The notes: generated from the sequence alone by a model not told the origin. 64,000 nt of DNA from Chitinophagales bacterium (GCA_025056305.1 JANWWJ010000027.1:1-64000), one strand, 5' to 3'; numbered from the stretch's first letter, positions 19,880 through 28,537 are shown. Translations and numbers: made by a program.

Positions 19880-20677
19880 ATGCTTAGCGAAAACGATCTT
19901 TCCTATCTCATACAAACCGCTCGTCAGGCCGGCGAGGTGGTGATGGATGTTTATGCGTTGAACTTTCCAGAGGATATAGAAGTAAAATCAGACAATTCAC
20001 CTTTGACCGTCGCCGATAAGCGCTCAAATAAGGTTATCCTTGAAGCTTTGCGCAGTCGCTTCCCTCAGCTCCCTGTCATATCTGAAGAGACCAAACAGGT
20101 TCCTTATGAGGTGCGGCGTAAATGGAAGTCCTACTGGCTGGTTGATCCGTTGGACGGCACTAAGGAATTCATCAAGAAAAACGGAGAGTTCACCATCAAC
20201 ATTGCCCTCATGCAGGACAGCGTGCCGATAGCGGGAGTAATTTACGCTCCTGCACTCGATAAGTTATGGTATGCGTTAAAGGGAGCGGGTGCCTATGTTC
20301 AGGAAGGGAATCAAGAAGCCCGACAGCTTAAGCGGGGCCACGATTGGCGGTTGATCAACCCGGTACGTGTGGTCGCCAGCCGTTCCCACATGGATGACCG
20401 AACCATGCAGTTTGTGGAAAAGTTGTGGGATAGAGGCGTAGAGGTGCGGTTTGTTTCTTCGGGAAGCAGCATCAAGTTTTGTATGGTGGCCGAAGGTCTT
20501 GCCGACGTGTACCCGCGATACGGCCCTACTATGGAATGGGATACTGCTGCCGGTCAGGCCATATTAGAACTTACGGGCGGAAGGGTTTACAATGCTGATA
20601 CGCACCAGCGCCTGTTTTACAATAAGGAGAACCTGCTGAATCCTCCCTTCATTGCTGAGTTTATCGATTTGCCTTAA
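19880..20677 (+). CDS. cysQ: 3'(2'),5'-bisphosphate nucleotidase (PAP phosphatase)
   Basis: 265 residues from the ATG at 19880. It belongs to the lithium-sensitive inositol-monophosphatase-like family. Seen: SPLTVADKRSN, the metal ligand pair in SEETK, D89-PLDG-TKEF (metal-binding DPLDGT block), and W220-D221-TAAGQAI near the C-terminus. CysQ hydrolyses 3'-phosphoadenosine 5'-phosphate (PAP) to AMP and phosphate. PAP is the inhibitory by-product of every PAPS-dependent sulfotransferase. Its place in the middle of a locus with seven sulfotransferase-like genes suggests it serves polymer sulfation rather than, or as well as, general sulfate assimilation; no other sulfate-assimilation gene is nearby. 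An in-frame start at 19838 would add 14 residues but contains the promoter box. Confidence 0.93.
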   Translation: MLSENDLSYLIQTARQAGEVVMDVYALNFPEDIEVKSDNSPLTVADKRSNKVILEALRSRFPQLPVISEETKQVPYEVRRKWKSYWLVDPLDGTKEFIKKNGEFTINIALMQDSVPIAGVIYAPALDKLWYALKGAGAYVQEGNQEARQLKRGHDWRLINPVRVVASRSHMDDRTMQFVEKLWDRGVEVRFVSSGSSIKFCMVAEGLADVYPRYGPTMEWDTAAGQAILELTGGRVYNADTHQRLFYNKENLLNPPFIAEFIDLP

Positions 20678-20681
20678 GGCG

Positions 20682-20701
20682 GAGGCCAGCTTTATGGCCT
20701 C
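20682..20701 (+). terminator. Hairpin after cysQ, possible weak terminator
   Basis: Six-base perfect stem GAGGCC/GGCCTC with an 8-base loop, starting five bases after the cysQ stop. It is not followed by a T tract, so it may be a processing or stability hairpin rather than an intrinsic terminator. The rest of the 143-base gap holds the next promoter box. Confidence 0.3.
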
Positions 20702-20771
20702 AGATCCGGCTGCAGCCATTTCGAGAGCATGCTTGAGCATAACTTAAAATGTCGTACCATCGGGCTACTCC

Positions 20772-20779
20772 TATATTTG
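20772..20779 (+). promoter_or_regulatory. Promoter -7 box (TATATTTG)
   Basis: A perfect TAnnTTTG 41 bases before the GTG start at 20821. With the hairpin at 20682-20701 it suggests that the polymer-assembly half of the locus is a separate transcription unit. Confidence 0.5.
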
Positions 20780-20820
20780 CGCCGCATTGTGTGATTTGTT
20801 GCGTCTGAACACCTGCGGGC

Positions 20821-22263
20821 GTGGTCTTTAACTCATTTGCCTTTCTGGTATTCTTTCCGGTGGTCACCACCATCTACTTCCTTTTGCCCCACCGATGGCG
20901 GTGGCTTCACCTGCTCATTGCCAGCTGCGTCTTTTATATGTTTTTTATACCCATCTATATTTTGATTCTCGTTTTCACCATTATCATCGATTATTTCGCC
21001 GGCATATGGATTGATCAGGCGCAAGGCTCGCGGCGCAAGCTTTATTTACTTATGAGTATCGTGGCCAACGTCGGCGTACTGGCTGTTTTTAAATATTATA
21101 ATTTTTTTATTGATAACATCAACCTGATCGCCCAGTGGCTGGGCATGAACCCCGACCTGAAGTATTTGAACATCATTCTGCCTATTGGCCTGTCGTTTCA
21201 CACGTTTCAGGCCATGAGCTATACCATCGAAATTTACCGGGGCAACTTCAAACCGGTGCGTGATTTTGGCATCTATGCCCTTTATGTGATGTTCTACCCC
21301 CAGTTGGTGGCTGGCCCCATCGAGCGGCCTCAAAATCTCATTCATCAGTTTTACGAAAAGCACGAGCTGGATTACCGGCGCGTGGTCAGTGGCCTGAAAA
21401 TGATGTTGTTGGGCCTGTTTATGAAGGTGGTCATTGCTGATCGGCTGGGGGCTTATGTGTCCAATGTCTTCAACTTTCCCCGCTCCCACGACGGAGAGCC
21501 GCTGACTTTCTGGGTGGCCGCGTGGTTTTTTGCCATTCAACTTTACTGCGACTTCGGCGGCTACAGTCTCATTGCTATCGGTTCAGCTCGCGTCATGGGT
21601 TTTACCCTCATGACCAACTTCCGTCGGCCTTACCTGGGGCAATCCGTAGGAGAGGTTTGGCAACGGTGGCACATCTCGCTGACCAGTTGGTTCCGCGACT
21701 ATGTTTTCAATCCGTTAGGCGGCTATCGCAAAGGCAAGTGGCGCGGCATTTTTAATCTGGGCGTGCTGATGTTTTTGGCCGGTCTGTGGCATGGGGCCAA
21801 CTGGACCTATGTGCTGTGTTTCATGGTGTTTTTTGTCTTTCTGGCCTCTCGCCTCATCTTGCGCCGTCAGATCGAATGGTTCGACAAAAAAGTTTACGGC
21901 ATTCATCCGTTGTTTGGCAGAATCGTGAACACGATACTGGCTTTCCATTGTGGTATTTTTTCATATGTGTTTTTCCGATCTGGTTCGGTCAGTGATGCTC
22001 TGTATTATTACAGCCAAATGTTCAGCTTTGCCAGCTTCCGCTTTTATGAGGGAGATGCCTCTACCTTGTGGTATGGGATTTTCGGCATTGTCCTGTTGTT
22101 TGCCTTGGAAGAATGGCAAGAGAACTATGCCAAGCAAAAAGATGCTGTTTTTCCGGAGCCAAAGTCCAAGGCGGCAAAATTCGTGTTTTACGCAGCCATC
22201 ATTACGGTCATTTTAACCCTGGGGGTGTTTGATGCCAGTCAGTTCATCTACTTCCAGTTCTGA
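20821..22263 (+). CDS. MBOAT-family membrane O-acyltransferase (AlgI/DltB-like)
   Basis: A 480-residue multi-spanning protein from a GTG start. The first residues, VFNSFAFLVFFPVV, are typical for AlgI-like MBOATs, so the GTG is credible. About ten or more hydrophobic segments are visible. Conserved signatures: GLSFHTFQAMSY, LVAGPIERPQNL, WQRWHISLTSWFRDYVFNPLGG, and the putative catalytic His324 in GLWHGANW. The family moves acyl groups, usually acetyl, across the membrane to exopolysaccharides or teichoic acids. It overlaps the SGNH-like gene by 32 bases, the usual two-gene arrangement in which an MBOAT passes the acyl group to a periplasmic SGNH/AlgJ-type enzyme. Inference: O-acetylation of the locus polymer. 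Confidence 0.92.
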   Translation: MVFNSFAFLVFFPVVTTIYFLLPHRWRWLHLLIASCVFYMFFIPIYILILVFTIIIDYFAGIWIDQAQGSRRKLYLLMSIVANVGVLAVFKYYNFFIDNINLIAQWLGMNPDLKYLNIILPIGLSFHTFQAMSYTIEIYRGNFKPVRDFGIYALYVMFYPQLVAGPIERPQNLIHQFYEKHELDYRRVVSGLKMMLLGLFMKVVIADRLGAYVSNVFNFPRSHDGEPLTFWVAAWFFAIQLYCDFGGYSLIAIGSARVMGFTLMTNFRRPYLGQSVGEVWQRWHISLTSWFRDYVFNPLGGYRKGKWRGIFNLGVLMFLAGLWHGANWTYVLCFMVFFVFLASRLILRRQIEWFDKKVYGIHPLFGRIVNTILAFHCGIFSYVFFRSGSVSDALYYYSQMFSFASFRFYEGDASTLWYGIFGIVLLFALEEWQENYAKQKDAVFPEPKSKAAKFVFYAAIITVILTLGVFDASQFIYFQF

Positions 22264-23356
22264 GCGCACCGGGCGCCACGACCTGCGGGTGCTGCTGCGC
22301 AACGCCTTGTTGCTGTTGCTGGTCGTAATTGTTTTTGACCAGCTCGGTGGTCTGGTGCTTCGCTTTTTGTATTTCCAGCAAAAGTCAGGACCGAATGCCG
22401 AAACCACTTATTTGTTTACTGCCATGAAGGCAGACGGCCTGATTTTGGGTTCTTCTCGAGGCCGCCGCAACTATAACTCGCTGACTTTGGCAGATACATT
22501 GGGTTTCAAAGTTTACAACGGCGGCCATGACGGGCAGACTGTTTTTTACGAACTGGCCGTGGTGCGCTCGGTGTTGAAACGTTATACTCCGAAGTTGGTT
22601 ATCATTGACCTAAATCCTGAAGAGCTTTATTACAGGGAATTGCATTACGATCGGCTAAATGTGCTCGCCCCTTATTACCGTGACTTTCCAGAAGTACGTG
22701 ATATCTATTTGTTGCGCGGCGTGCGTGATGGCAGCTGGCGTCCGGGCTCGCTGTTTGTAAGCCCTGCCCAACCCTCAAACAACAGTTGGGATAATTTCTG
22801 GTTTCGCATCCACGCGATGGAAGAATACCTGATTCCTATAAATACAGAAAAGATTAAAATGTTATCTGGGATATATCCTTACAACTCCATGCCTCTGGAT
22901 ATCCTATCCGGCATTTTCCGAAAGCGACACTCGCATGCTGGCTTCAAACCGCTAAAAGGCGTCATCAGTAAAAAGAAAGCCGAAGAGCTTATACGGCAAA
23001 ATGCGGCGTTGCGGTTACAACCTGGAAAGCGGGTGGACAAGCATAAAGTGGCAGCTTTGGAGGAAATGATCACGCTCCTTAAACAGCGGGGTGTGGCCGT
23101 GATGGTGGTCATGTCTCCGGCCTTAGCTCCTTTTGGCATGGAGGCTTCTTATCAGACAGTGTTGGACTTGTGTGCCAGACACCAGATACCGTTTCGCGAC
23201 TATAGCCAGGACAGTACCTACCTCGATTTAAAATATTTTTATGACAATCATATGAATTTAGAGGGGGCAACGTTGTTCTCTTCACGTTTGGCCAGCGATA
23301 TCGTCCGCGTGTATTATCCCAACCTCAAACAACAATATGGCCAGCGACCGCGTTAA
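22232..23356 (+). CDS. SGNH-hydrolase-like partner of the MBOAT acyltransferase
   Basis: 374 residues from ATG 22232 (a TTG directly before it is less likely). One N-terminal signal-anchor helix (~20-45, ALLLLLVVIVFDQLGGLVL) leads to a periplasmic domain. SGNH-like features: block I with S74-S75 in LILGSSRGRRNYN, VIIDLNPEE in the middle, and a C-terminal D338-N-H340 (YDNHMNLEGATLFS) that would supply the catalytic Asp/His. I do not recognise a named family; the architecture is like DltD or AlgJ/AlgX-type proteins that work with MBOATs. It overlaps the MBOAT gene by 32 bases and the next sulfotransferase gene by 20. Likely role: final transfer of acyl groups to the polymer in the periplasm. 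Confidence 0.75.
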   Translation: MPVSSSTSSSERTGRHDLRVLLRNALLLLLVVIVFDQLGGLVLRFLYFQQKSGPNAETTYLFTAMKADGLILGSSRGRRNYNSLTLADTLGFKVYNGGHDGQTVFYELAVVRSVLKRYTPKLVIIDLNPEELYYRELHYDRLNVLAPYYRDFPEVRDIYLLRGVRDGSWRPGSLFVSPAQPSNNSWDNFWFRIHAMEEYLIPINTEKIKMLSGIYPYNSMPLDILSGIFRKRHSHAGFKPLKGVISKKKAEELIRQNAALRLQPGKRVDKHKVAALEEMITLLKQRGVAVMVVMSPALAPFGMEASYQTVLDLCARHQIPFRDYSQDSTYLDLKYFYDNHMNLEGATLFSSRLASDIVRVYYPNLKQQYGQRPR

Positions 23357-24227
23357 ACCGAATTTCTTGCTCGTAGGGGCCGGCAAGAGTGCTACCCGTT
23401 CGCTGTACAACTACCTGATCCAGCACCCGGATGTCTTCATGCCTTCTTTGAAAGAACCGCAATTTTTCGTGGCTCGAGAAGTGGCTGGCCGCATTCAGAA
23501 ATGGGTGGATGATGAAGAAACGTACTTTCGGCTCTTTGCTCCCGGTGCCGGCAAAAAAGCCATCGGGGAGGCCAGCGTTATGTATTTGCTTTTTTACCAA
23601 GAGGCTATTAAAAATATTTTACACTACCTGGGCAATCAGGTACGCATCATGATGATTTTACGTAATCCGGTCGATCGAGCTTATTCCGCATACAATTTTG
23701 TGCATCTGAATAATCCTGCTGAACGGTATTCTTTCGAAGAGGCCCTGCAATTGGAGGAAGAGCGTTGGCGCCAAAAAGAATCTTTATTCATGCAATATAA
23801 ACGTATGGGCCTTTATGCCGATGCGGTACAAGCCTACTTAAACCATTTTCCGCATGTGCACATCATGTGGTACGATGAATTTCGTCAGAACCCCGCTCAG
23901 GTGCTCAAGGGCGTATTTGAATTTCTTGGATTGCGATCCGATGTACCTATCGATTACTCAAAAGTTTGGAACAAAGGAGGGAGAAGGTGGAAAAATCCAT
24001 TGATCCGATGGCTGCTCATGTCTGATAACTGGATCAAGCGCATCTTAAAAATGTTCTTTCCGCGACGGCGGGGCGTGCGCACCCATGCATTCTTCACTCA
24101 AAATTTCATGCAACAAATTGAACCCATGAAACCCGAGACGCGGAAAATGCTCATTGAATATTTCCGGGCCGATATCCTGCGCCTGCAACAGATCACGGGT
24201 CGTGACCTCAGCAGCTGGCTGCAGTAG
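23337..24227 (+). CDS. Sulfotransferase-like protein 1 (variant PAPS loop)
   Basis: 296 residues, with the fold signatures of PAPS-dependent sulfotransferases (Sulfotransfer_1/heparan-sulfotransferase-like). The 5'-phosphosulfate-binding loop at 14-22 reads GAGKSATRS, where the consensus is (G)xxKSGTT(S/T). The Gly to Ala and Thr to Arg changes are unusual and could weaken or alter PAPS binding. The 3'-phosphate-binding segment RNPVDRAYS (R109, S117) is intact, and the tail GRDLSSWL is shared with the neighbouring sulfotransferases. It is cytoplasmic, with no signal peptide. It would sulfate a sugar of the lipid-linked repeat unit, by inference from context. It overlaps the SGNH-like gene by 20 bases. 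Confidence 0.85.
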   Translation: MASDRVKPNFLLVGAGKSATRSLYNYLIQHPDVFMPSLKEPQFFVAREVAGRIQKWVDDEETYFRLFAPGAGKKAIGEASVMYLLFYQEAIKNILHYLGNQVRIMMILRNPVDRAYSAYNFVHLNNPAERYSFEEALQLEEERWRQKESLFMQYKRMGLYADAVQAYLNHFPHVHIMWYDEFRQNPAQVLKGVFEFLGLRSDVPIDYSKVWNKGGRRWKNPLIRWLLMSDNWIKRILKMFFPRRRGVRTHAFFTQNFMQQIEPMKPETRKMLIEYFRADILRLQQITGRDLSSWLQ

Positions 24228-24245
24228 GTTGTATCTTGTGGGGCT

Positions 24246-25700
24246 GTGGGAGATCCTTCTTTCCAAATAAAACCCGACCGGTCTGCCTCAGGCCAACCCG
24301 ACCGACATCGGCAGGAGTTAGTGCGGGGCGGCATTTCTGCTTTTTCATTACGGCTGGTGGGCATGGCGGTCAACTGGGTGTTTGCCATCATGGTGGCACG
24401 CAGTACCGGTGCTGCCGGTACCGGCGTGTATAACCTGGTGCAGACCGTGCTGAATTTTTCCAGTACCATTTCCAAGCTGGGTGCCGACACGCTGATGACC
24501 CGCTTTGGGGTGCAGTACTTTATGCAACGGCAATGGGGGAATATCAAAGATTTATTCAATAAAAATATTTTGGTTTCGGTGCCCCTGTCGTTGCTGTTGT
24601 CGGCCGTTATTTTTTTTCAAGCTGACGAAATCGCTGCACACATCTTTACCAAGCCAGAGCTGGCACCTTACTTTCAGGTGGGTGCCCTGGCTTTATTACC
24701 CCTTACCGTTTTCCAGATAGCCACCGGCGGCATTCGTGGCCTCAAAAAAATCCGGCAATACGCTTTTCTGCACAATGTCAGCAATTTCCTGTTTGGCATC
24801 TTCATTCTGGGTGGCATCTTGCTGTTGACCACTCGGCGTGATCCCATGATTGTGGTGATCACCTACATCACCTTCATCACGCTGACGGCATTACTCAGCA
24901 TCTACTGGTTCTTTGTGTATTCGCACTATTTCAAAACGATGCCTTCGCAGGGCATTCAGTTCCGCGAAAAGTTCTGGGTGGGCATGTCGTTGTTTGTGGC
25001 TTCGTTGGCATCGCTGGTGCGTGGCTATGCCGATACGCTGATTTTATCGCGATTTGCATCCATGGAAGAAGTGGGTATTTACCGAAATGCTTTTAAAGTG
25101 GCCACGGTCACCCGTATAGCTTTGATTGCATTGCTGATTCCGGCAGCACCCCAGTTTGCCGAGCTCTATGCGGCTGGCCGTATGGATGAACTGCGCCGTT
25201 CGGCCCAGTTTGTCACCAAAATCATTTTCTGGTGCTCAGCCCCAATCCTGTTGGTCATTTTTGCTGCAGCCCCGCTTATCATGGGCATTTTTGGGAAGGA
25301 ATTTGTTGCCGGAAGCTCGGTGTTGATGGTTTTGGCCGTGGGTCAGTTCATCAATGCAGCCACCGGGCCCGTTAGCAATATTCTCATCATGACAGGCCGG
25401 CAAAAGCTGAATCGCAATCTCATGGTGGCCACCACGGTATTGGCTATAGGCCTCAATTTATGGTTGGTGCCCCTGATGGGAGCCATGGGAGCTGCTATCG
25501 TCAATGCCTTGGGCGTTTTCCTTCTAAACGTCATTCCTTTTTTTCTTATACGCTATTATTACGGCTTTTACACCCTGGACGTGCGCGACCTTTTCCGACT
25601 GAATCCGCGACAGCTACTGCATGATGTACGCGAGGCATTGCGGCGTGATCGGAACCGCAAGCCGCTCGCCAATGACGACGATGAGCCTCTGGCCGAGTAA
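24246..25700 (+). CDS. Wzx-type polysaccharide flippase (MATE/MOP superfamily)
   Basis: A 484-residue membrane protein with about 12-14 hydrophobic segments and the N-terminal motif GGISAFSLRLVGMAVNW followed by VARSTGAAGTGVYNL, characteristic of polysaccharide transporters. It should flip undecaprenyl-pyrophosphate-linked repeat units to the periplasm for polymerisation. A charged C-terminal tail (~460-484) is cytoplasmic. The GTG at 24246 is the first start, 18 bases after the previous gene; a later GTG in LVRGGISAF is possible because residues 1-25 are polar and unlike the family N-terminus. It sits between sulfotransferase genes 1 and 2. Confidence 0.92.
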   Translation: MGDPSFQIKPDRSASGQPDRHRQELVRGGISAFSLRLVGMAVNWVFAIMVARSTGAAGTGVYNLVQTVLNFSSTISKLGADTLMTRFGVQYFMQRQWGNIKDLFNKNILVSVPLSLLLSAVIFFQADEIAAHIFTKPELAPYFQVGALALLPLTVFQIATGGIRGLKKIRQYAFLHNVSNFLFGIFILGGILLLTTRRDPMIVVITYITFITLTALLSIYWFFVYSHYFKTMPSQGIQFREKFWVGMSLFVASLASLVRGYADTLILSRFASMEEVGIYRNAFKVATVTRIALIALLIPAAPQFAELYAAGRMDELRRSAQFVTKIIFWCSAPILLVIFAAAPLIMGIFGKEFVAGSSVLMVLAVGQFINAATGPVSNILIMTGRQKLNRNLMVATTVLAIGLNLWLVPLMGAMGAAIVNALGVFLLNVIPFFLIRYYYGFYTLDVRDLFRLNPRQLLHDVREALRRDRNRKPLANDDDEPLAE

Positions 25701-25729
25701 GCAGATCCGGTCTATGGCAGCCCCGCTGC

Positions 25730-25737
25730 TATCTTCG
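25730..25737 (+). promoter_or_regulatory. Promoter -7 box, TTCG variant (TATCTTCG)
   Basis: Sixteen bases before the ATG of sulfotransferase 2, in the only non-coding gap between 24246 and 27554. Identical to the octamers at 10405, 27566 and 35410. Confidence 0.5.
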
Positions 25738-25753
25738 CACCGCCGCCCCACTC

Positions 25754-26653
25754 ATGCTTCCTAATTTCCTGTGTGTAGGCGCACAAAAGTCTGGTACCAC
25801 CACGTTGGACCAGATCTTGCGTCAGCATCCTGATATTTTTCTTCCGCGCAAGGTTAAGGAGACAAAGTTTTTTGTGTTTGCCGACAGGTATGCGCGGGGG
25901 GTACGCTGGTACGAGCAGGAGTTTTTTGCAGACTGGCAGGGGCAAAAAGCCGTTGGTGAAGTAGATCCGGCCATCATGTTTGAAGAACAGGCGGCCAGCC
26001 GCATCCGCGAAACTTTGGGTACTGAGGTGAAACTGATCTTTCTTTTGCGCAACCCCGCTACGCGCGCTTATTCGCATTATTTGATGAGTCGTCGTCGCGG
26101 ATGGGAAACCCTTTCGTTCTCTGAGGCCCTTCGGGCTGAACCCCAACGCCTAAAGCAGGATCCGGAGCATCGATTGCGGTTCAGCTATCTGGCTCGTGGC
26201 TTTTATGCCTCGCAGGTGGAACGTTTCCTTCGCTCGTTTCCCCGCAGTCATCTTTTGTTTTTGATCATGGAGGAAGATTTTATTCGAAACCGCGAGAAAA
26301 CCTTTCATCGCATTCAGGAATTTCTGAACGTGCCGGTGCGCAAACTGAATCTGGACATTCGCCGCAACGAAGCCGCTGATGTGCGGTTTTCTTGGCTGCA
26401 ACAGTTGGTACGCGCGCGTGGTTGGTTGCGCTCGGCAGCCGCTACGTTACTGCCTCGACGACTGCGGCGGCGCTTGCATCAGGCTGCCGAGCAATGGTTT
26501 ACCGCTCCGGCACGTGACCCGCACCTCAGCACAGAGCTGACTTTGCAGCTCATCCATCAATATTTTTTGGAGGACATTCACAGGCTGGAAACACTCATTG
26601 ATCGTGACCTCAGTTGCTGGTACCAGCACAACGAAGGAAGGCTGCTGGCCTAA
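25754..26653 (+). CDS. Sulfotransferase-like protein 2
   Basis: 299 residues; PAPS-dependent sulfotransferase signatures are complete. The 5'-phosphosulfate loop is Q11-KSGTTT, followed by the QHPDIF and KETKFF segments typical of heparan-sulfotransferase-like enzymes. The 3'-phosphate-binding RNPATRAYSHY has R99 and S107. The C-terminal tail DRDLSCWY is shared with the other sulfotransferases here. It is more Arg-rich in the last third than its neighbours. It has its own promoter box and overlaps the following sulfotransferase frame by about 50 bases. Acceptor unknown; context points to a glycan. Confidence 0.9.
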   Translation: MLPNFLCVGAQKSGTTTLDQILRQHPDIFLPRKVKETKFFVFADRYARGVRWYEQEFFADWQGQKAVGEVDPAIMFEEQAASRIRETLGTEVKLIFLLRNPATRAYSHYLMSRRRGWETLSFSEALRAEPQRLKQDPEHRLRFSYLARGFYASQVERFLRSFPRSHLLFLIMEEDFIRNREKTFHRIQEFLNVPVRKLNLDIRRNEAADVRFSWLQQLVRARGWLRSAAATLLPRRLRRRLHQAAEQWFTAPARDPHLSTELTLQLIHQYFLEDIHRLETLIDRDLSCWYQHNEGRLLA

Positions 26654-27554
26654 TCTGTTGATCGTGGGCGCGGCGAAAAGCGGCACGACGACGCTTCACT
26701 ATGCCCTTGCCCGCCACCCCGAGGTGTTCATGAGCTATAAAAAAGAACCCGGTTATTTCACTTGGCCCGATGAGCCCCTGCAGTTTATCAACAACGGTCG
26801 GCTCATCACCAAACCACGGTTTTTGGTGAATCGAAAGGAAGATTACCTCAAACTTTTTGCCGAAGGGTGCTCTCGGCGCTATCGTGGCGAGTCGTCCACA
26901 ACATATTTGTTTTTTTATGAAAAGACCATAGCCAACATTCGGCGGTTACATCCGGAGCCAGATGCCATCCGTATTCTTATGATCCTGCGCCATCCGGTAG
27001 AACGGGCTTTTTCCCAATACATGCATAAGGTGCGCGATGGTGCCGAACCCCTGACCTTTGAACAAGCCTTGGAACAGGAAAGTTGGAGGCGAACACACAA
27101 TTGGCACTTTGATTATCGATATGTTGAGCGCGGATTTTATTATCCGCAGGTGAAGGCTTACCTGGATCATTTTCCTCATGTGTTGGTATTGCTCTACGAC
27201 GATTTGCGCAACGACACAGCAGCTACGCTGCGGACGGTGCAGCGGTTTTTGAATATTAAGATCATGGAACTGACCTATGAACAAGAGCTGAACGTGAGTG
27301 GGCGGCCGCGCCTGATGGCTTTAAACTGGCTGCTGAAGCAGCCCAACAAGCTGAAATCGCTTGCCGGTGCTTTGATTCCGCCCGCATGGCGTCGTCGCCT
27401 GCGCCTACGGCTTCAATCGCTGGTGTATCGCCACAATTTAGAACGTGAAGTCATCAATCCGGAAACACGCAAGAAATTGCTGGATATGTACGCCCCCGAC
27501 ATCGAGCAGCTTCAAAAGCTGCTGGGTCGTGACCTGTCGGCATGGCTGCGCTGA
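26604..27554 (+). CDS. Sulfotransferase-like protein 3
   Basis: 316 residues from a GTG at 26604 (a TTG at 26598 is possible; there is no ATG before the P-loop). The start is inside the end of sulfotransferase 2, overlapping it by 50 bases in another frame, which suggests translational coupling. Motifs: KSGTT at 25-29 (GAAKSGTTT), KKEPGYF, the 3'-phosphate-binding RHPVERAFSQY (R129, S137), GFYYPQVKAYLDHFP and the tail GRDLSAWLR. The complete motif set predicts an active PAPS-dependent enzyme. It probably arose by duplication within this cluster, since ~20-residue blocks around the motifs match proteins 1, 2 and 4. Confidence 0.88.
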   Translation: MTSVAGTSTTKEGCWPNLLIVGAAKSGTTTLHYALARHPEVFMSYKKEPGYFTWPDEPLQFINNGRLITKPRFLVNRKEDYLKLFAEGCSRRYRGESSTTYLFFYEKTIANIRRLHPEPDAIRILMILRHPVERAFSQYMHKVRDGAEPLTFEQALEQESWRRTHNWHFDYRYVERGFYYPQVKAYLDHFPHVLVLLYDDLRNDTAATLRTVQRFLNIKIMELTYEQELNVSGRPRLMALNWLLKQPNKLKSLAGALIPPAWRRRLRLRLQSLVYRHNLEREVINPETRKKLLDMYAPDIEQLQKLLGRDLSAWLR

Positions 27555-27565
27555 GGTGGCTACCT

Positions 27566-27573
27566 TATCTTCG
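27566..27573 (+). promoter_or_regulatory. Promoter -7 box, TTCG variant (TATCTTCG)
   Basis: Thirteen bases before the ATG at 27587. It argues for that start instead of the in-frame upstream codon at 27542, which would place the box inside the gene. Fourth copy of the octamer family in the locus. Confidence 0.5.
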
Positions 27574-27586
27574 CCGCCGGTTTCCC

Positions 27587-28537
27587 ATGCCTGAAAAACT
27601 TCCCAACTTTTTTATCGTCGGCGCAGCCAAAAGCGGTACCACATCGTTGTATGAGTATTTGCGCCAGCATCCTGAAGTATATATGGCACCCATCAAAGAA
27701 ACGCATCATTTCAGCACCGACCTCAATCCGGATGCCTTCCGCCCCAATTATGCCCGTTCCCTCAATAAGGACATCAGCCGCTGGCTGCAAGGCGACATGA
27801 AAGAGGGCATCTTTCATGCTTTTGTTCGAGACTGGAACCAGTACATGCAATTGTTTCGTTTGGTGACTGATCAAAAAGCTATAGGGGAGGTAACCAATTC
27901 GTACTTGTATTCTTCGGAAGCAGCGGCCAATATTCGTCGGCGATTCCCGCATGCCCGCATCATCATGATGCTGCGCAATCCTGCCGAACGCGCCTTCAGC
28001 CATTATCTGATGGACCTACGCATCGGCTATGAGACCGCCGATTTTATGACGGCACTCAAAAAAGACATGGCCCGCAATCCGAAGGGTTGGGGCATCAGCA
28101 ACATGTACATCGAAATAGGTCAATACGCACAGCAGGTGAAGCGCTACTTGGATACCTTTCCTGCTGAACAGTTACGCATTTATTTGTTTGATGATTTTGT
28201 CCAGAACCCCGAGGAGATCATGCGGGACCTGTTCCGGTTTTTGGGTGTGCGTGACGATGTGCACATTGACTTCAGCCGCCGTTACAATCCCAGCTTCATT
28301 CCCAAAAACCGCTTTATCACCCTGCTCAATGCGCAAAAACGTTTTCGGGACTGGGTCAAAAGCATGTTGCCCCGCTCACTGCGGAGCCGGGCTAAAACCA
28401 TGTTGTTTACAAATAAAAATCTTCCTAAAATGACTGATGAAGAACGCCGGTTTCTGATCGACATTTTCGAGCCAGACATCCGCCAGTTATCCCGATTGAT
28501 CAACCGCGACCTGTCCTCTTGGCTGGCATGCAAATGA
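27587..28537 (+). CDS. Sulfotransferase-like protein 4
   Basis: 316 residues from the ATG at 27587, chosen because the -7 box lies just upstream and because MPEKLPNFFIVGAAKSGTT is a typical family start. Motifs: KSGTT at 15-19, IKETHHF, 3'-phosphate-binding RNPAERAFSHY (R130, S138) and tail NRDLSSWL. Residues ~60-90 (KDISRWLQGD) form an insertion relative to proteins 2 and 3. Cytoplasmic and complete. It overlaps the following glycosyltransferase by four bases (ATGA) and begins a run of tightly overlapping genes that continues to 34909. Confidence 0.9.
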   Translation: MPEKLPNFFIVGAAKSGTTSLYEYLRQHPEVYMAPIKETHHFSTDLNPDAFRPNYARSLNKDISRWLQGDMKEGIFHAFVRDWNQYMQLFRLVTDQKAIGEVTNSYLYSSEAAANIRRRFPHARIIMMLRNPAERAFSHYLMDLRIGYETADFMTALKKDMARNPKGWGISNMYIEIGQYAQQVKRYLDTFPAEQLRIYLFDDFVQNPEEIMRDLFRFLGVRDDVHIDFSRRYNPSFIPKNRFITLLNAQKRFRDWVKSMLPRSLRSRAKTMLFTNKNLPKMTDEERRFLIDIFEPDIRQLSRLINRDLSSWLACK

